Assembly: GCA_902762655.1 (NCBI GenBank)
Contig: CACWOZ010000021.1
Coordinates: 1-35,272 of the forward strand
Direction of reading: 5' to 3'
DNA from: an uncultured Bacteroidia bacterium
GTDB lineage: Bacteria > Bacteroidota > Bacteroidia > Bacteroidales > UBA932
Length of the DNA stretch: 35,272 bases
In this document: piece by piece, positions 7,246 to 14,551 of the stretch
How positions within the stretch are numbered: position 1 is the first letter of the stretch
How the letters are laid out: every line of letters starts with the position of its first letter
Position numbers and translations under genes: made by a program
Notes under the pieces: model-generated
Databases searched by the model: none
What the model was told of the DNA's origin: nothing
The model's input: only the letters and a program-made list of their open reading frames with translations

Positions 7246-7904
7246 AATATCAAATCTTTAAATTCGTGTACTCCTTTCAGACCTTCTGTCAATAGGGCTG
7301 CGGCGATGGCTCCTTCTGCGAGCCCTTCGCGAGAAAAAGCTTCGTGGGTGAAGCTGAGGCGATCGACGCTGGATGTGAATTCCACCGTGTGTATGCCGGG
7401 AACCTCGCCCTCGCGTATTGAATCTATCTGCGGCTCTGCGCCGAGTTCCTTCTGCACCAGCTGACCGAGGCTCTTGGCCGTTCCGCTGGGCGCGTCGAGT
7501 TTATGGATGTGATGGGTTTCCGTGATGTGCGGCTCGTATCCGTGGCCCTTCAGCACCTTCGCGGTCTTCTCCACCGCCGCGAACAGGGCGTTCACCCCTA
7601 TCGAGAAGTTGGACGCATAGATCATGGGCGTGCCCTGCTTCTCGAATTCGGCGATTACCTCGTCCTGAATGTCGTTCCAGCCGGTAGTGCCTATGACGGC
7701 CGCCTTGAAATTGGCGGCTATGAACTTGTAGTTCGCCCGGAAGGCGGCCGGGGTGGTGAAATCGATGCAGACGCACTCCTTCGCCACGGATGGCTGCGTC
7801 GCGCAGATATCCTCGCTCGCCTGCACCAGTTCGATGCCGTGCGCAGCGAGCCCCTTCTCTATCATATGGCCCATCTTGCCATATCCGCTGATGATTGCTT
7901 TCAT
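7242..7904 (-). CDS. dapB: 4-Hydroxy-tetrahydrodipicolinate reductase DapB
   Basis: 220 residues from the ATG at 7904 (MKAIISGYGKMG). Reduces the DapA product with NAD(P)H. The N-terminal GYGKMG is the nucleotide-binding GxGxMG loop. The motif THHIHKLDAPSGTAKSL carries the conserved histidines, the catalytic Lys and the substrate-binding DAPSGTA. The C-terminal EVPGIHTVEF segment is also typical. An open frame extends further upstream to 8030, but that part crosses the promoter and a repeat hairpin, so 7904 is preferred. First gene of the dapB-dapA-dapD operon. Confidence 0.94.
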   Translation of the reverse strand: MKAIISGYGKMGHMIEKGLAAHGIELVQASEDICATQPSVAKECVCIDFTTPAAFRANYKFIAANFKAAVIGTTGWNDIQDEVIAEFEKQGTPMIYASNFSIGVNALFAAVEKTAKVLKGHGYEPHITETHHIHKLDAPSGTAKSLGQLVQKELGAEPQIDSIREGEVPGIHTVEFTSSVDRLSFTHEAFSREGLAEGAIAAALLTEGLKGVHEFKDLIL

Positions 7905-7909
7905 ATCTA

Positions 7910-7917
7910 CAAAAATA
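7910..7917 (-). promoter_or_regulatory. Putative -7 box of the dapB-dapA-dapD operon
   Basis: On the minus strand TATTTTTG lies 5 bp before the dapB ATG and fits TAnnTTTG. No clear TTG is found at the usual distance upstream, so the call is moderate. A transcript from here would be essentially leaderless. Confidence 0.45.
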
Positions 7918-7970
7918 GCAAAAACTATCGTATAATCTGCCGGGCAGCCATCCTTCTGAGTATCAATGCT

Positions 7971-8015
7971 TTCCTGAAAACAAATCGGCCAAATCAGCCG
8001 ATTTGTTTTCAGGAA
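7971..8015. repeat. Intergenic palindrome, copy 1 (between rsmA and dapB)
   Basis: TTCCTGAAAACAAATCGGC (7971-7989) is perfectly complementary to 7997-8015, a 19-bp stem with a 7-base loop. It follows the rsmA stop on the minus strand. No poly-T tract follows, so it is not a classical intrinsic terminator, although it could still stop transcription or protect the 3' end. The left arm and its flank (TATCAATG then CTTTCCTGAAAACAAATCG) recur at 12317-12342. Confidence 0.85.
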
Positions 8016-8026
8016 CTGACAGTCTG

Positions 8027-8923
8027 TCAACCATTTAGGTGACCGGCGATTTTCGCCGTCAGGTCGATGAAGTCCTCCACCGACAGCCTTTCCGCCCGAA
8101 GGTCGAAGACCGGATCGGCGACGAATTCCGCATAGCCCGGCGCATCCGCATTCAGCAGAGGCTTCAGGGCGTTGCGCAGAGTTTTCCGACGCTGGTTGAA
8201 CGCTGTCTTGACCACAGTCTTGAACAACTTCTCGTCAACCACCCATTGATTATCAGCGACTTGCTTGATATCGTCTGGTACATTTTCACCAGACGATTTT
8301 AAGTAACTGCCTGATACACAGCATGGGTTGGCAAAAAGCGCAACGCGAGAATTCCTCCGCAGGCGGATGACGGCCGACCGCACTTTCGGCGGCGGCGCAA
8401 ACGCCCCCGGCTCCACTGTAAACAGATACTCGATATCGTACCACGCCTGCAGAAGCACGCTCAGGATGCCGTAAGTCTTGCTCCCCGGCCCCTCTGCAAT
8501 GCGCTCAGCAACCTCTTTCTGAATCATGCATACCACCTCCGGAATACGGTCGCGGCTCTCCAGAATCTTGAAAAAGATTTGCGAAGAGATGTTATACGGG
8601 AAGTTCCCTATCACACGATAAGGGCCCTTGAACAGATGGTCGACATTCAGTTTCAGATAATCGGCGAGAAAAAGCCTGCCCTGCATGCCATTGAAGTGGG
8701 TCAGCAGATAGTTTACAGATTCCTCGTCAAGTTCCACCATCTTGAGGTCAATGTCCTCGCGCTTAAGCAGATACTGCGTGAGCACTCCCATTCCGGGACC
8801 GATTTCCAGGACGTCTCGGATGGTTTCAATCGGTTCCAGCGCAGCAACGATGCGCTGCGCCGCTCCCTGGTCTACCAGGAAATGCTGTCCAAGGGCTTTT
8901 TTTGCTCTTACTTCCATAATCAA
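8027..8923 (-). CDS. rsmA: 16S rRNA dimethyladenosine transferase RsmA (KsgA) with an in-frame palindromic insert
   Basis: 298 residues. Dimethylates two adjacent adenosines in the 3' hairpin of 16S rRNA during small-subunit maturation, using S-adenosylmethionine. Motifs: GQHFLVD near the N-terminus, the SAM loop VLEIGPGMG, the catalytic NFPYNIS, and the C-terminal FNQRRKTLRNALKP. Family members are about 265-270 residues. The surplus is a segment of about 31 residues between RLRRNSR and DEKLFKTVV, encoded by a 93-bp imperfect palindrome (8239-8331). The start ATG at 8923 (or 8917, MEV) overlaps the yfhO stop by 4 bp. Last gene of the aminotransferase-dapF-yfhO-rsmA cluster. The insert lies in the small C-terminal domain, away from the SAM site. 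Confidence 0.95.
   Translation of the reverse strand: MIMEVRAKKALGQHFLVDQGAAQRIVAALEPIETIRDVLEIGPGMGVLTQYLLKREDIDLKMVELDEESVNYLLTHFNGMQGRLFLADYLKLNVDHLFKGPYRVIGNFPYNISSQIFFKILESRDRIPEVVCMIQKEVAERIAEGPGSKTYGILSVLLQAWYDIEYLFTVEPGAFAPPPKVRSAVIRLRRNSRVALFANPCCVSGSYLKSSGENVPDDIKQVADNQWVVDEKLFKTVVKTAFNQRRKTLRNALKPLLNADAPGYAEFVADPVFDLRAERLSVEDFIDLTAKIAGHLNG
8239..8331. repeat. Long imperfect palindrome inserted in rsmA
   Basis: The centre is a perfect 9-bp hairpin, TCGTCTGGT (8271-8279) with ACCAGACGA (8288-8296). Further out, TATCAG..CTT pairs with AAGT..CTGATA, and CCACCCAT pairs imperfectly with ATGGGTTGG at the ends. The length is 31 codons, so the frame is kept. Its sequence is unlike the glycosyltransferase/murB/dapF element, so it is a second family or a unique insert. 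Confidence 0.7.
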
Positions 8924-11310
8924 TACTTTCTAACAGGCAGGGCGATAACCGAAACAGCTCCCAGTGCGAGCAGAATCAGGAGGATGGAGCAAACGCGCGA
9001 AACAGCTGCGCCGCGGGCGTAAGATGCAGGTTCGAAACTCATCTCCAGGGTGTGGCTGCCTGCCGGAACGACGGCGCTTCGGAAAACATCGTCGCTGAGA
9101 GACATCTCCAGTTCGCTGCCATCTTCCATGCGGAGTTTCCATCCTGCGGGATACCAGACTTCGCTGAATATCAACTTACGCTCTTCGGAAGCTGAATATT
9201 CATAACGGAGACGGTTAGGTGCATAGTCTGTAAGTCTCACGAAGTCAAGGTTATTCGTGCGCTCTGCCTCTGCCCCTTCCGGCAGCGTCTCGAACCAGGC
9301 ATTCCCCTTGGCGTAAGGATAGCGGAGTGGAGCCGCTTCACCATCTACTATGATATAGCGGCAGTTGAGTTTCGAAAGACCTTCGAGTTCCGGCAGGGCC
9401 GCCTCGGCCTCCTGCACGCTCCGAGCCCCTTGCAGAGCCTTCGTCAGCTGCGTTATCTCTCCTTGCAGATGACTCTCGATGTACTCCTGGTATATCTGCA
9501 GTTTGGCCGGGGAATATCCACCTATGTTCTTATGCCAGAACGAAGGATGCGAGTCGTTGAACACATTCACCGTGAGGTCCAGCACCCTGTACGAAGGGTC
9601 GGTGTCCGCCAGGATAGCCTTGTCCACCGGCCTCTGGTTGAACTGCGCCATGAAGTTCCCGGGGGTGACGAAGTCGTCAGCGTTCAGATATCTCTTGCCC
9701 ACGGCGAACAGGTTCACCAGCACCAGGGCGCAGATGCAAAGCGCGGATGCCACCCTGCGGCTCTTGTCCTCGCTGCGGCTTGCCCAGATGAGCAGTCCGG
9801 CGCTTGCGATTATCAGGATGAATGACAGCAGTGCGTCGTTGCGCATCAAGGTCACGCGGTCGGCAACGAGCGCATCCAGCAGACCCCCCTGCATGCCAGA
9901 GTCGGCTGAGCCGCTGAAACTGCCGGCAAGCCCGGGGAAGAGCCAGAACAGCAGGCAGACTCCGCCGGTCAGGGCAAAGGCAACCAGACCCTTCTTCCTG
10001 ACTTCGCCGGCGGGAATCTCTCCGCGTACGAGCGAATCGAGAAAGATGAATCCCAGCAGCGGAACGGTCACCTGCAGCACGCACAAAGCCATGGAGACCG
10101 TACGGAACTTGTTATAGAGGGGGAGATAATTGTAGCAGAGGCGGGTGAACCACATGAAATGATGCCCGAGCGCGAGGAAGATCGCAAACAGGGTCGCCGC
10201 GAGCAGCCACCAGCGTTCCTTGCCCTTGCAGCAGAAGAGTCCGAGCAGGAAAAGGAAGAGTGAGATTCCACCGATGAACATAGGTCCTGCGGTAAAGGGC
10301 TGGGGGCCCCAGTAGAGCGGCAGTTGTTTGCTGATCTGCTTGAGATTCGGCTGCCCGGCGCGCTTCAGCAGTTTATAGGTCTCGCTCTCCGGACCCAGCG
10401 CGCCCGCCGACGATCCCCCGTTGAAGTTGGGAATCATCAGGTTGGGGAGTTCCTCCCAACCATAGCTCCAGGCCGTAGCGTAGTCGAGGTCCAACCCCTT
10501 GGTTTCTCCTGAAGTCGATCCTCCGCGCATGGAGTAGGGGGTGTATTCGAAGGTCGGGAGAAGTTTGGATGCGTTTGTACCTATCCCCGCAAGCCCAAGT
10601 ACCAGAAGCAGAGCAGACACCGCGAAGAATCTCCCTACTGCCGCGCGACGCTCCTTGTCGGCGAGCAGCCAGATGAACACGGTCAGCACGTAGAAAAGGA
10701 TGACCAGCGCAAGATAGTAGGATATTTGCGGATGATTGGCCTTTACCTGAAAACTCACCGTCAATCCGAAGAATGCGGCCCCCAAGAGGGCCTGGGGGCG
10801 TTTCTTGGCGATGGCGGATTTGTAGGCGAACACCAGCGCCGCCAGCACCCAGGGCATCAGTGCGATGGCCTGCATCTTTGTATTGTGGCCTACCTGGATG
10901 ATTTGCAGATTGAATGAGCAGAAGGTGATGGCAATCGCCCCTCCTGCGGCGATCAGTGGATTCACCCCGAAAGCAAGCATCAGCAGGAAACCGCCTAGCA
11001 TCGACACGAAGAGCCAGTTCGCAGGGCGCTTTCCCGTCATCAGGCCCTTGTACAGAGGCCATGTCCAGTCCCCCTCGGTAGATGGATTGATGGATGCGGT
11101 GGGCATCCCCCCGAACATCGACTCTGTCCATGCGGTCTTGTCGTCAGGATGAGCCTTGTTCCACTGCGTCATCTCCTGTGCCATTCCACGGTAGCCTGAG
11201 ATGTCTGCCTGATTGATAATCTTGCCACCCAGCACCTGCGGCACGAACCCGTACGACAGCACCAGGAAACCAAGGATTATCCCTATGTAGATTATCAGTT
11301 TCTTTTTCAT
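8920..11310 (-). CDS. YfhO-family polytopic membrane protein
   Basis: 796 residues. The N-terminus has a first membrane helix (LIIYIGIILGFLVLSYGF, about 5-22), then a conserved ADISGYRGMAQEM and ESMFGGMP region in a non-cytoplasmic loop, then a dozen or so hydrophobic helices, a large soluble domain after about residue 540 (containing SYRVLDLT and the conserved HKNIGGYSPAKLQIYQEYIE) and a last helix near 770-790. This is the layout of YfhO/GT-C-like proteins of Bacteroidota. In Firmicutes YfhO takes part in glycosylation of lipoteichoic acid; the Bacteroidota role is not established, though lipid-linked glycosyl transfer is plausible. Start ATG at 11310 lies 11 bp after the dapF stop. Confidence 0.85.
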   Translation of the reverse strand: MKKKLIIYIGIILGFLVLSYGFVPQVLGGKIINQADISGYRGMAQEMTQWNKAHPDDKTAWTESMFGGMPTASINPSTEGDWTWPLYKGLMTGKRPANWLFVSMLGGFLLMLAFGVNPLIAAGGAIAITFCSFNLQIIQVGHNTKMQAIALMPWVLAALVFAYKSAIAKKRPQALLGAAFFGLTVSFQVKANHPQISYYLALVILFYVLTVFIWLLADKERRAAVGRFFAVSALLLVLGLAGIGTNASKLLPTFEYTPYSMRGGSTSGETKGLDLDYATAWSYGWEELPNLMIPNFNGGSSAGALGPESETYKLLKRAGQPNLKQISKQLPLYWGPQPFTAGPMFIGGISLFLFLLGLFCCKGKERWWLLAATLFAIFLALGHHFMWFTRLCYNYLPLYNKFRTVSMALCVLQVTVPLLGFIFLDSLVRGEIPAGEVRKKGLVAFALTGGVCLLFWLFPGLAGSFSGSADSGMQGGLLDALVADRVTLMRNDALLSFILIIASAGLLIWASRSEDKSRRVASALCICALVLVNLFAVGKRYLNADDFVTPGNFMAQFNQRPVDKAILADTDPSYRVLDLTVNVFNDSHPSFWHKNIGGYSPAKLQIYQEYIESHLQGEITQLTKALQGARSVQEAEAALPELEGLSKLNCRYIIVDGEAAPLRYPYAKGNAWFETLPEGAEAERTNNLDFVRLTDYAPNRLRYEYSASEERKLIFSEVWYPAGWKLRMEDGSELEMSLSDDVFRSAVVPAGSHTLEMSFEPASYARGAAVSRVCSILLILLALGAVSVIALPVRKY

Positions 11311-11321
11311 ACTCTACAAAT

Positions 11322-12302
11322 TTAACAAAATTCCGCGGGTCCGGTGAGATGGATGTCCCGGAAGATGCCCGTGCCCTCCGGTTGGAAATCGACTTGCAGG
11401 ATATCCCCGCGTCTTGCCTGGAGGCGGATGCTGATTCTGCCGGTTTCATCGGCGACGGGGAAAGGGCAGGTCCGGGCCCCGGAAAAAGGGGCCCGGTACC
11501 TGCATTCCCCGTCGCTGTCAGGGTACGACGCCGCAAAAGAAGCAATCGCAGCGGCGGTGATGCCCGTCCCGCAGGCCAGCGTTTCGCCCTCCACACCCTT
11601 CTCGAATGTGCGTATCTTCAGGGTGCCGTCCGGCAGGCGCTGCACAAAATTGACGTTCGTCCCTTCCGGTGCGAAGGCCTCGTTCCAACGCAGCGCCTTC
11701 CCATCAGTTTCAATATCGATCGCATCCACATCCTCCACGAACTTCACGAAGTGCCGCGTGCCCGTATTAAGGAAATATCCCCCCAGCATCTTCCGGATAC
11801 CATTCACGTCAATCATCCCCAACCTTACTATCCACTGCTTGCCCGTAGCGGTTTTACCACAACCGCTATATGGGCGGGACAGAATCTCTGCAGAATGTGG
11901 CCCGTCAGGAGCCAGAAAGTGGTAATGGCCTGGCTCCAAAGGAGTTATGCCGAGCCAGTCGGCGAAAGCGACTATGCAGCGTCCCCCATTCCCACACATC
12001 ATCCCTCCGCTCCCGTCGGGATTGTAGAACTCCATACGGAATTCCGTATGGTCTGTCAGGGGCTCTGCCCCTAACGTACCCTGCGGCTCCCAACCTTGTG
12101 ATCCTTCGAACCCGGTTTCCGCCTTTCGCCCTGATAGGCTCATACCTTCCAAAAGAATCATCAGCCCATCCGTCCGGAACTCCTTGCATAGTTCCCGGAT
12201 GCGCTCCGCCCGCCGGAACTCATCCATATCCTTTCCGCGACCGTCCAGCACGACGAAATCATTCCCCGCACCGGACATTTTATATAATTTTACGTCGGTC
12301 AT
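11322..12302 (-). CDS. dapF: Diaminopimelate epimerase DapF with three palindromic inserts
   Basis: 326 residues against about 270 for the family. Converts LL-DAP to meso-DAP for peptidoglycan and lysine. The two catalytic cysteines are present: MCGNGGRC in the N-terminal half and ACGTGITAAAIA in the C-terminal half. GAGNDFVVLDGRG opens the protein. Excess length is explained by three segments without counterpart in ordinary DapF: about 29 residues after ILLEGM (LSGRKAETGFEGSQGWEPQG and following), about 12 residues (RPYSGCGKTATGK) before WIVRLGM, and about 22 residues (CRYRAPFSGARTCPFPV) between DGE and ADETGR. Each is encoded by a palindrome. All leave the catalytic motifs intact, and the gene is likely functional. 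Start ATG 12302; the next gene follows after 11 bp. Confidence 0.93.
   Translation of the reverse strand: MTDVKLYKMSGAGNDFVVLDGRGKDMDEFRRAERIRELCKEFRTDGLMILLEGMSLSGRKAETGFEGSQGWEPQGTLGAEPLTDHTEFRMEFYNPDGSGGMMCGNGGRCIVAFADWLGITPLEPGHYHFLAPDGPHSAEILSRPYSGCGKTATGKQWIVRLGMIDVNGIRKMLGGYFLNTGTRHFVKFVEDVDAIDIETDGKALRWNEAFAPEGTNVNFVQRLPDGTLKIRTFEKGVEGETLACGTGITAAAIASFAASYPDSDGECRYRAPFSGARTCPFPVADETGRISIRLQARRGDILQVDFQPEGTGIFRDIHLTGPAEFC
11451..11516 (-). repeat. Palindromic in-frame element, copy 4 (dapF, inverted orientation)
   Basis: CGACGGGG (11453-11460) pairs with CCCCGTCG (11507-11514), GCAGGT with ACCTGC, and CGGGCCCC with GGGGCCCG around a GGAAAAA loop. It matches the glycosyltransferase and murB copies but reads in the opposite direction relative to the host gene, so dapF translates the complementary strand, which is also open. 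Strand is given as that of the host gene. Confidence 0.85.
11841..11874. repeat. Short palindrome in dapF
   Basis: TAGCGGTT (11846-11853) pairs perfectly with AACCGCTA (11861-11868), with outer GCCC/GGGC pairs separated by an asymmetric bulge. It coincides with a segment of about 12 residues missing from ordinary DapF. The translated TATGK resembles the SATGK start of the murB insert, so it may be a decayed member of that family. Confidence 0.5.
12032..12051. repeat. 20-bp perfect palindrome in dapF
   Basis: CCATACGGAATTCCGTATGG is a perfect palindrome that directly abuts the 12053-12137 insert. It lies in the codons for HTEFRM, a conserved part of the protein, so it may be chance or the target site of the insert. 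Confidence 0.5.
12053..12137. repeat. Inserted segment with inverted ends in dapF
   Basis: CTGTCAGGG at the left end pairs with CCCTGATAG at the right end (one G-T pair). An inner AGGGGC-TCT-GCCCCT hairpin lies at 12058-12072. The segment encodes about 28 residues absent from ordinary DapF proteins. Its sequence differs from the 66-bp element family. Confidence 0.5.
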
Positions 12303-12316
12303 TTATCTGATTGTAT

Positions 12317-12367
12317 ATCAATGACTTCCTGAAAACAAATCGTCATTTTTCGCCGATTTGTTTTCAG
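12317..12367. repeat. Gene-end palindrome, copy 2 (inside the aminotransferase 3' end)
   Basis: CTGAAAACAAATCG (12329-12342) pairs perfectly with CGATTTGTTTTCAG (12354-12367). The stem and the flank TATCAATGA-CTTCCTG repeat those of 7959-8015. On the minus strand it encodes the last residues of the aminotransferase (AENKSAKNDDLFSGSH) and its stop codon. Confidence 0.8.
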
Positions 12368-13583
12368 CAATAAATTGGCTATCAATAAGTTGGCTGCCCG
12401 ACACTGCTTTTCGGATTTCCGATGCCAGCAGCTTCACTCCGGCCTCCATCCGCTCCCGTGCGAGGAAAGAGAAGTTCAGACGCATGGTGTTGCGGTGGCT
12501 GCCGTCCAGATAGAAGAACGATCCGGCAACGTAGGCCACGCCGGCGGCCAGGGCCGAGTCGTACATTGCCACGGTGTCAACGTCTTCCGGCAAAGTCACC
12601 CACAGGAAAAGGCCGCCGTCGGGATGCGTCCAGCTAACCCCGGAGGGCATATATTTCTCAAGGAGAGAGAGGAGATAATCCCGCTTGTCGCGATAGAGCC
12701 CTATGCTCTTCGAAAGGTTCCGGTCAAGAGCCCCGCTGCTCAAAAACTCCGCAGCGAGATACTGGTCAAATACGGGCGGGCAGAGGTCCAGGGCCTGCTT
12801 GCAGACGAAGATCTGCTCAAGTAGCGCTGGTTCGGCGATAATCCATCCGAGACGGAATCCGGGTGCGAATATCTTGGAGAAACTTCCCAGATGCAGGGTC
12901 CGTTCGGGTGCCATCGAATAAATCGTGGGGATGTCGGAGCCGCTGTAGCGAAGTTCGCGGTAGGGGCTGTCTTCGACAATCAGCAGATCTTCGCGGCGGG
13001 CGAAGTCCACCAGCGCCTGCCTTTCCTCCAGCGTCATCGTAATTCCCGACGGATTGCAAAAATCCGGCACGATGTAGATGAATTTCGCGCGAGGATGGCA
13101 GATGGCCCCCGAAAAGCTCCGGCTTTTTGGGGTGCTCTCTCCGGGGGTTGACACTTCCTCCAGCGGCAGTCTGTGTACCGCTGCCCTATATGCTTTGAAC
13201 GACTGCAGTGCCCCGAGATAGGCAGGATTGGTGGTGAGCACCACGTCGCCGGGGTTCAGGAACACGCGGGCGCAGACATCGATACCCTGCTGGCTGGAAG
13301 TGGTGATCTGGATATGGTCCACAGGCACACCATAACGCTGCGAGATCGCTTCCCTCAACTCCGGCACTCCCTGGGTTCCACCATATTGCAAAGCCCTTGC
13401 TCCATACTTTTCCACCACCCTTCGCGTCAGCCCCTCCATCTCCCCGAGGGGGAAAGTCGAGGCATCGGGATAACCGCCTGCGAACGAGTAGATTGACGCG
13501 AGGTCCACCTTGCGGAAAATCTCGCGCACAGGAGAGCGCATGAACGACGGAACATCGTCGGAAAAGAATCGGGTGTAGTCCAT
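12318..13583 (-). CDS. PLP-dependent aminotransferase, class I/II (2-aminoadipate-transaminase-like)
   Basis: 421 residues from the ATG at 13583 (MDYTRFFSDDVP); a TTG-start extension to 13604 would lie inside the promoter. Fold-type I aminotransferase: PDASTFPLGEM near the N-terminus, TTSSQQGIDVCARVFLNPGD for cofactor binding, IVPDFCNPSG, and the PLP lysine in GSFSKIFAPGFRLGW. The family accepts a range of amino acids, with alpha-aminoadipate and aromatic aminotransferases closest. The gene precedes dapF, so a role in DAP/lysine metabolism (for instance N-succinyl-DAP transamination, since no argD-like gene is visible here) is an attractive but unproven inference. Odd: a short serine/proline-rich stretch (STPGESTPKSRSFSGA) encoded by a hairpin replaces the usual linker, and the C-terminal tail is encoded by a repeat palindrome. 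Confidence 0.85.
   Translation of the reverse strand: MDYTRFFSDDVPSFMRSPVREIFRKVDLASIYSFAGGYPDASTFPLGEMEGLTRRVVEKYGARALQYGGTQGVPELREAISQRYGVPVDHIQITTSSQQGIDVCARVFLNPGDVVLTTNPAYLGALQSFKAYRAAVHRLPLEEVSTPGESTPKSRSFSGAICHPRAKFIYIVPDFCNPSGITMTLEERQALVDFARREDLLIVEDSPYRELRYSGSDIPTIYSMAPERTLHLGSFSKIFAPGFRLGWIIAEPALLEQIFVCKQALDLCPPVFDQYLAAEFLSSGALDRNLSKSIGLYRDKRDYLLSLLEKYMPSGVSWTHPDGGLFLWVTLPEDVDTVAMYDSALAAGVAYVAGSFFYLDGSHRNTMRLNFSFLARERMEAGVKLLASEIRKAVSGSQLIDSQFIAENKSAKNDDLFSGSH
13107..13132. repeat. Hairpin inside the aminotransferase gene
   Basis: CCCCGAAAAGC and GCTTTTTGGGG form an 11-bp stem with one G-T pair and a 4-base loop (TCCG). It lies within codons for KSRSFSG, a stretch without clear counterpart in related aminotransferases. 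It may be another palindromic insert. Confidence 0.5.
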
Positions 13584-13601
13584 AATTTCCGGATAATTAT
13601 A

Positions 13602-13609
13602 CAAAGATA
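13602..13609 (-). promoter_or_regulatory. -7 box of the aminotransferase-dapF-yfhO-rsmA promoter
   Basis: TATCTTTG on the minus strand fits TAnnTTTG and lies 18 bp before the ATG at 13583. A CTG, one base from the TTG consensus, lies 20 bp upstream. This also argues against starting translation at 13604, which would fall within the box. Confidence 0.55.
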
Positions 13610-13651
13610 ATAAATTGTGACTAACTTCGCAGCCCGGTCAAGGAACAAGGA

Positions 13652-14551
13652 ATGAGAAAGGATAAACTCGCTGGACATCTGGCCATTGCCGCCACCTACA
13701 CGATATTCGGACTGAACATCGTCTTCTGCAAAGACATCGCGAACAACGATGTCATCAGCCCCATGGTCCTTTTCACCCTGCGCGCCATAGGTGCCAGCGC
13801 CCTTTTCTGGCTCATCTCCCTCGTCCTCCCTAAAGAAAGGATCGACACGAAAGACCTTCCGAAGATAGCACTGGCCTCGTTTGTCGGGTTATTCGTGCCT
13901 CAACTTACCTTCTTGATGGCAATCACCATGGCGACCTCCATCGACACAGCCATCATGTCTACTCTCGGTCCTATCTTCACTATGGTCTTCGCATTCTTCT
14001 TCCTGGGCGAACCCATCACCATCAAGAAAGCCGGAGGAGTGGCCCTGAGTTTCGTAGGAGTCATTTTTTTGATATTCAATTCCGTACATTCGGGAGGCGC
14101 GTCAGCCTCGTCCACCATGGGCATCGTGTTATTGCTGATTAACAGCATCAGTTTCGCCATGTATCTGGGCATTTTCCGCCCGCTGATATCCAAGTACAAC
14201 GTGGTGCATTTCATGAAGTGGATGTTCCTGTTCGCACTGCTGCTGTCGCTGCCATTCTCCACCGCAGGACTGTTTTCCACCGATTACGCCGCTATTCCCT
14301 CCAACGTCCGCTGGGAAATCGGCTATCTGATCTTCTTCGCGACCTTCGTGGCATATTTCCTGATACCCTTCGGACAGAAGCGCCTGCGCCCCACGCTGGT
14401 GAGCATGTACACCTACCTCCAGCCCGTAATCGCCGCCATTATAAGTATTTGGGTGGGGATGGACGTGCTGACATGGCAGAAAATCCTCGCCACCGTCCTG
14501 ATTGTGGGAGGAGTGATTCTGGTGAGCCGCAGCAGGGCGGCATCCAACTGA
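13652..14551 (+). CDS. EamA/DMT-superfamily transporter
   Basis: 299 residues, ten hydrophobic segments in two five-helix EamA halves (first half LAIAATYTIFGLNIVFCKDI to about residue 140; second half from MGIVLLLINSISFAMYLGIF). Glycine- and proline-containing helices such as LGPIFTMVFAFFFLGEPI and YLQPVIAAIISIW are characteristic of drug/metabolite exporters. The substrate cannot be told from the sequence; members export amino acids, metabolites or drugs. It is transcribed divergently from the aminotransferase, with 68 bp between the two starts. Its TGA stop directly abuts the murA stop on the other strand, with no room for a separate terminator. Confidence 0.92.
   Translation: MRKDKLAGHLAIAATYTIFGLNIVFCKDIANNDVISPMVLFTLRAIGASALFWLISLVLPKERIDTKDLPKIALASFVGLFVPQLTFLMAITMATSIDTAIMSTLGPIFTMVFAFFFLGEPITIKKAGGVALSFVGVIFLIFNSVHSGGASASSTMGIVLLLINSISFAMYLGIFRPLISKYNVVHFMKWMFLFALLLSLPFSTAGLFSTDYAAIPSNVRWEIGYLIFFATFVAYFLIPFGQKRLRPTLVSMYTYLQPVIAAIISIWVGMDVLTWQKILATVLIVGGVILVSRSRAASN

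Noticed and set aside
7905-8030. Longer dapB start at 8030
   Set aside because: The extension crosses the -7 box, the intergenic palindrome and the rsmA stop. The conserved protein begins at MKAIISGYGKMG (7904).
12100-12125. GGGTTCGAAGGATC on the minus strand, resembling a tRNA T-arm
   Set aside because: No acceptor, D or anticodon arm can be formed around it, and it lies inside the dapF insert.
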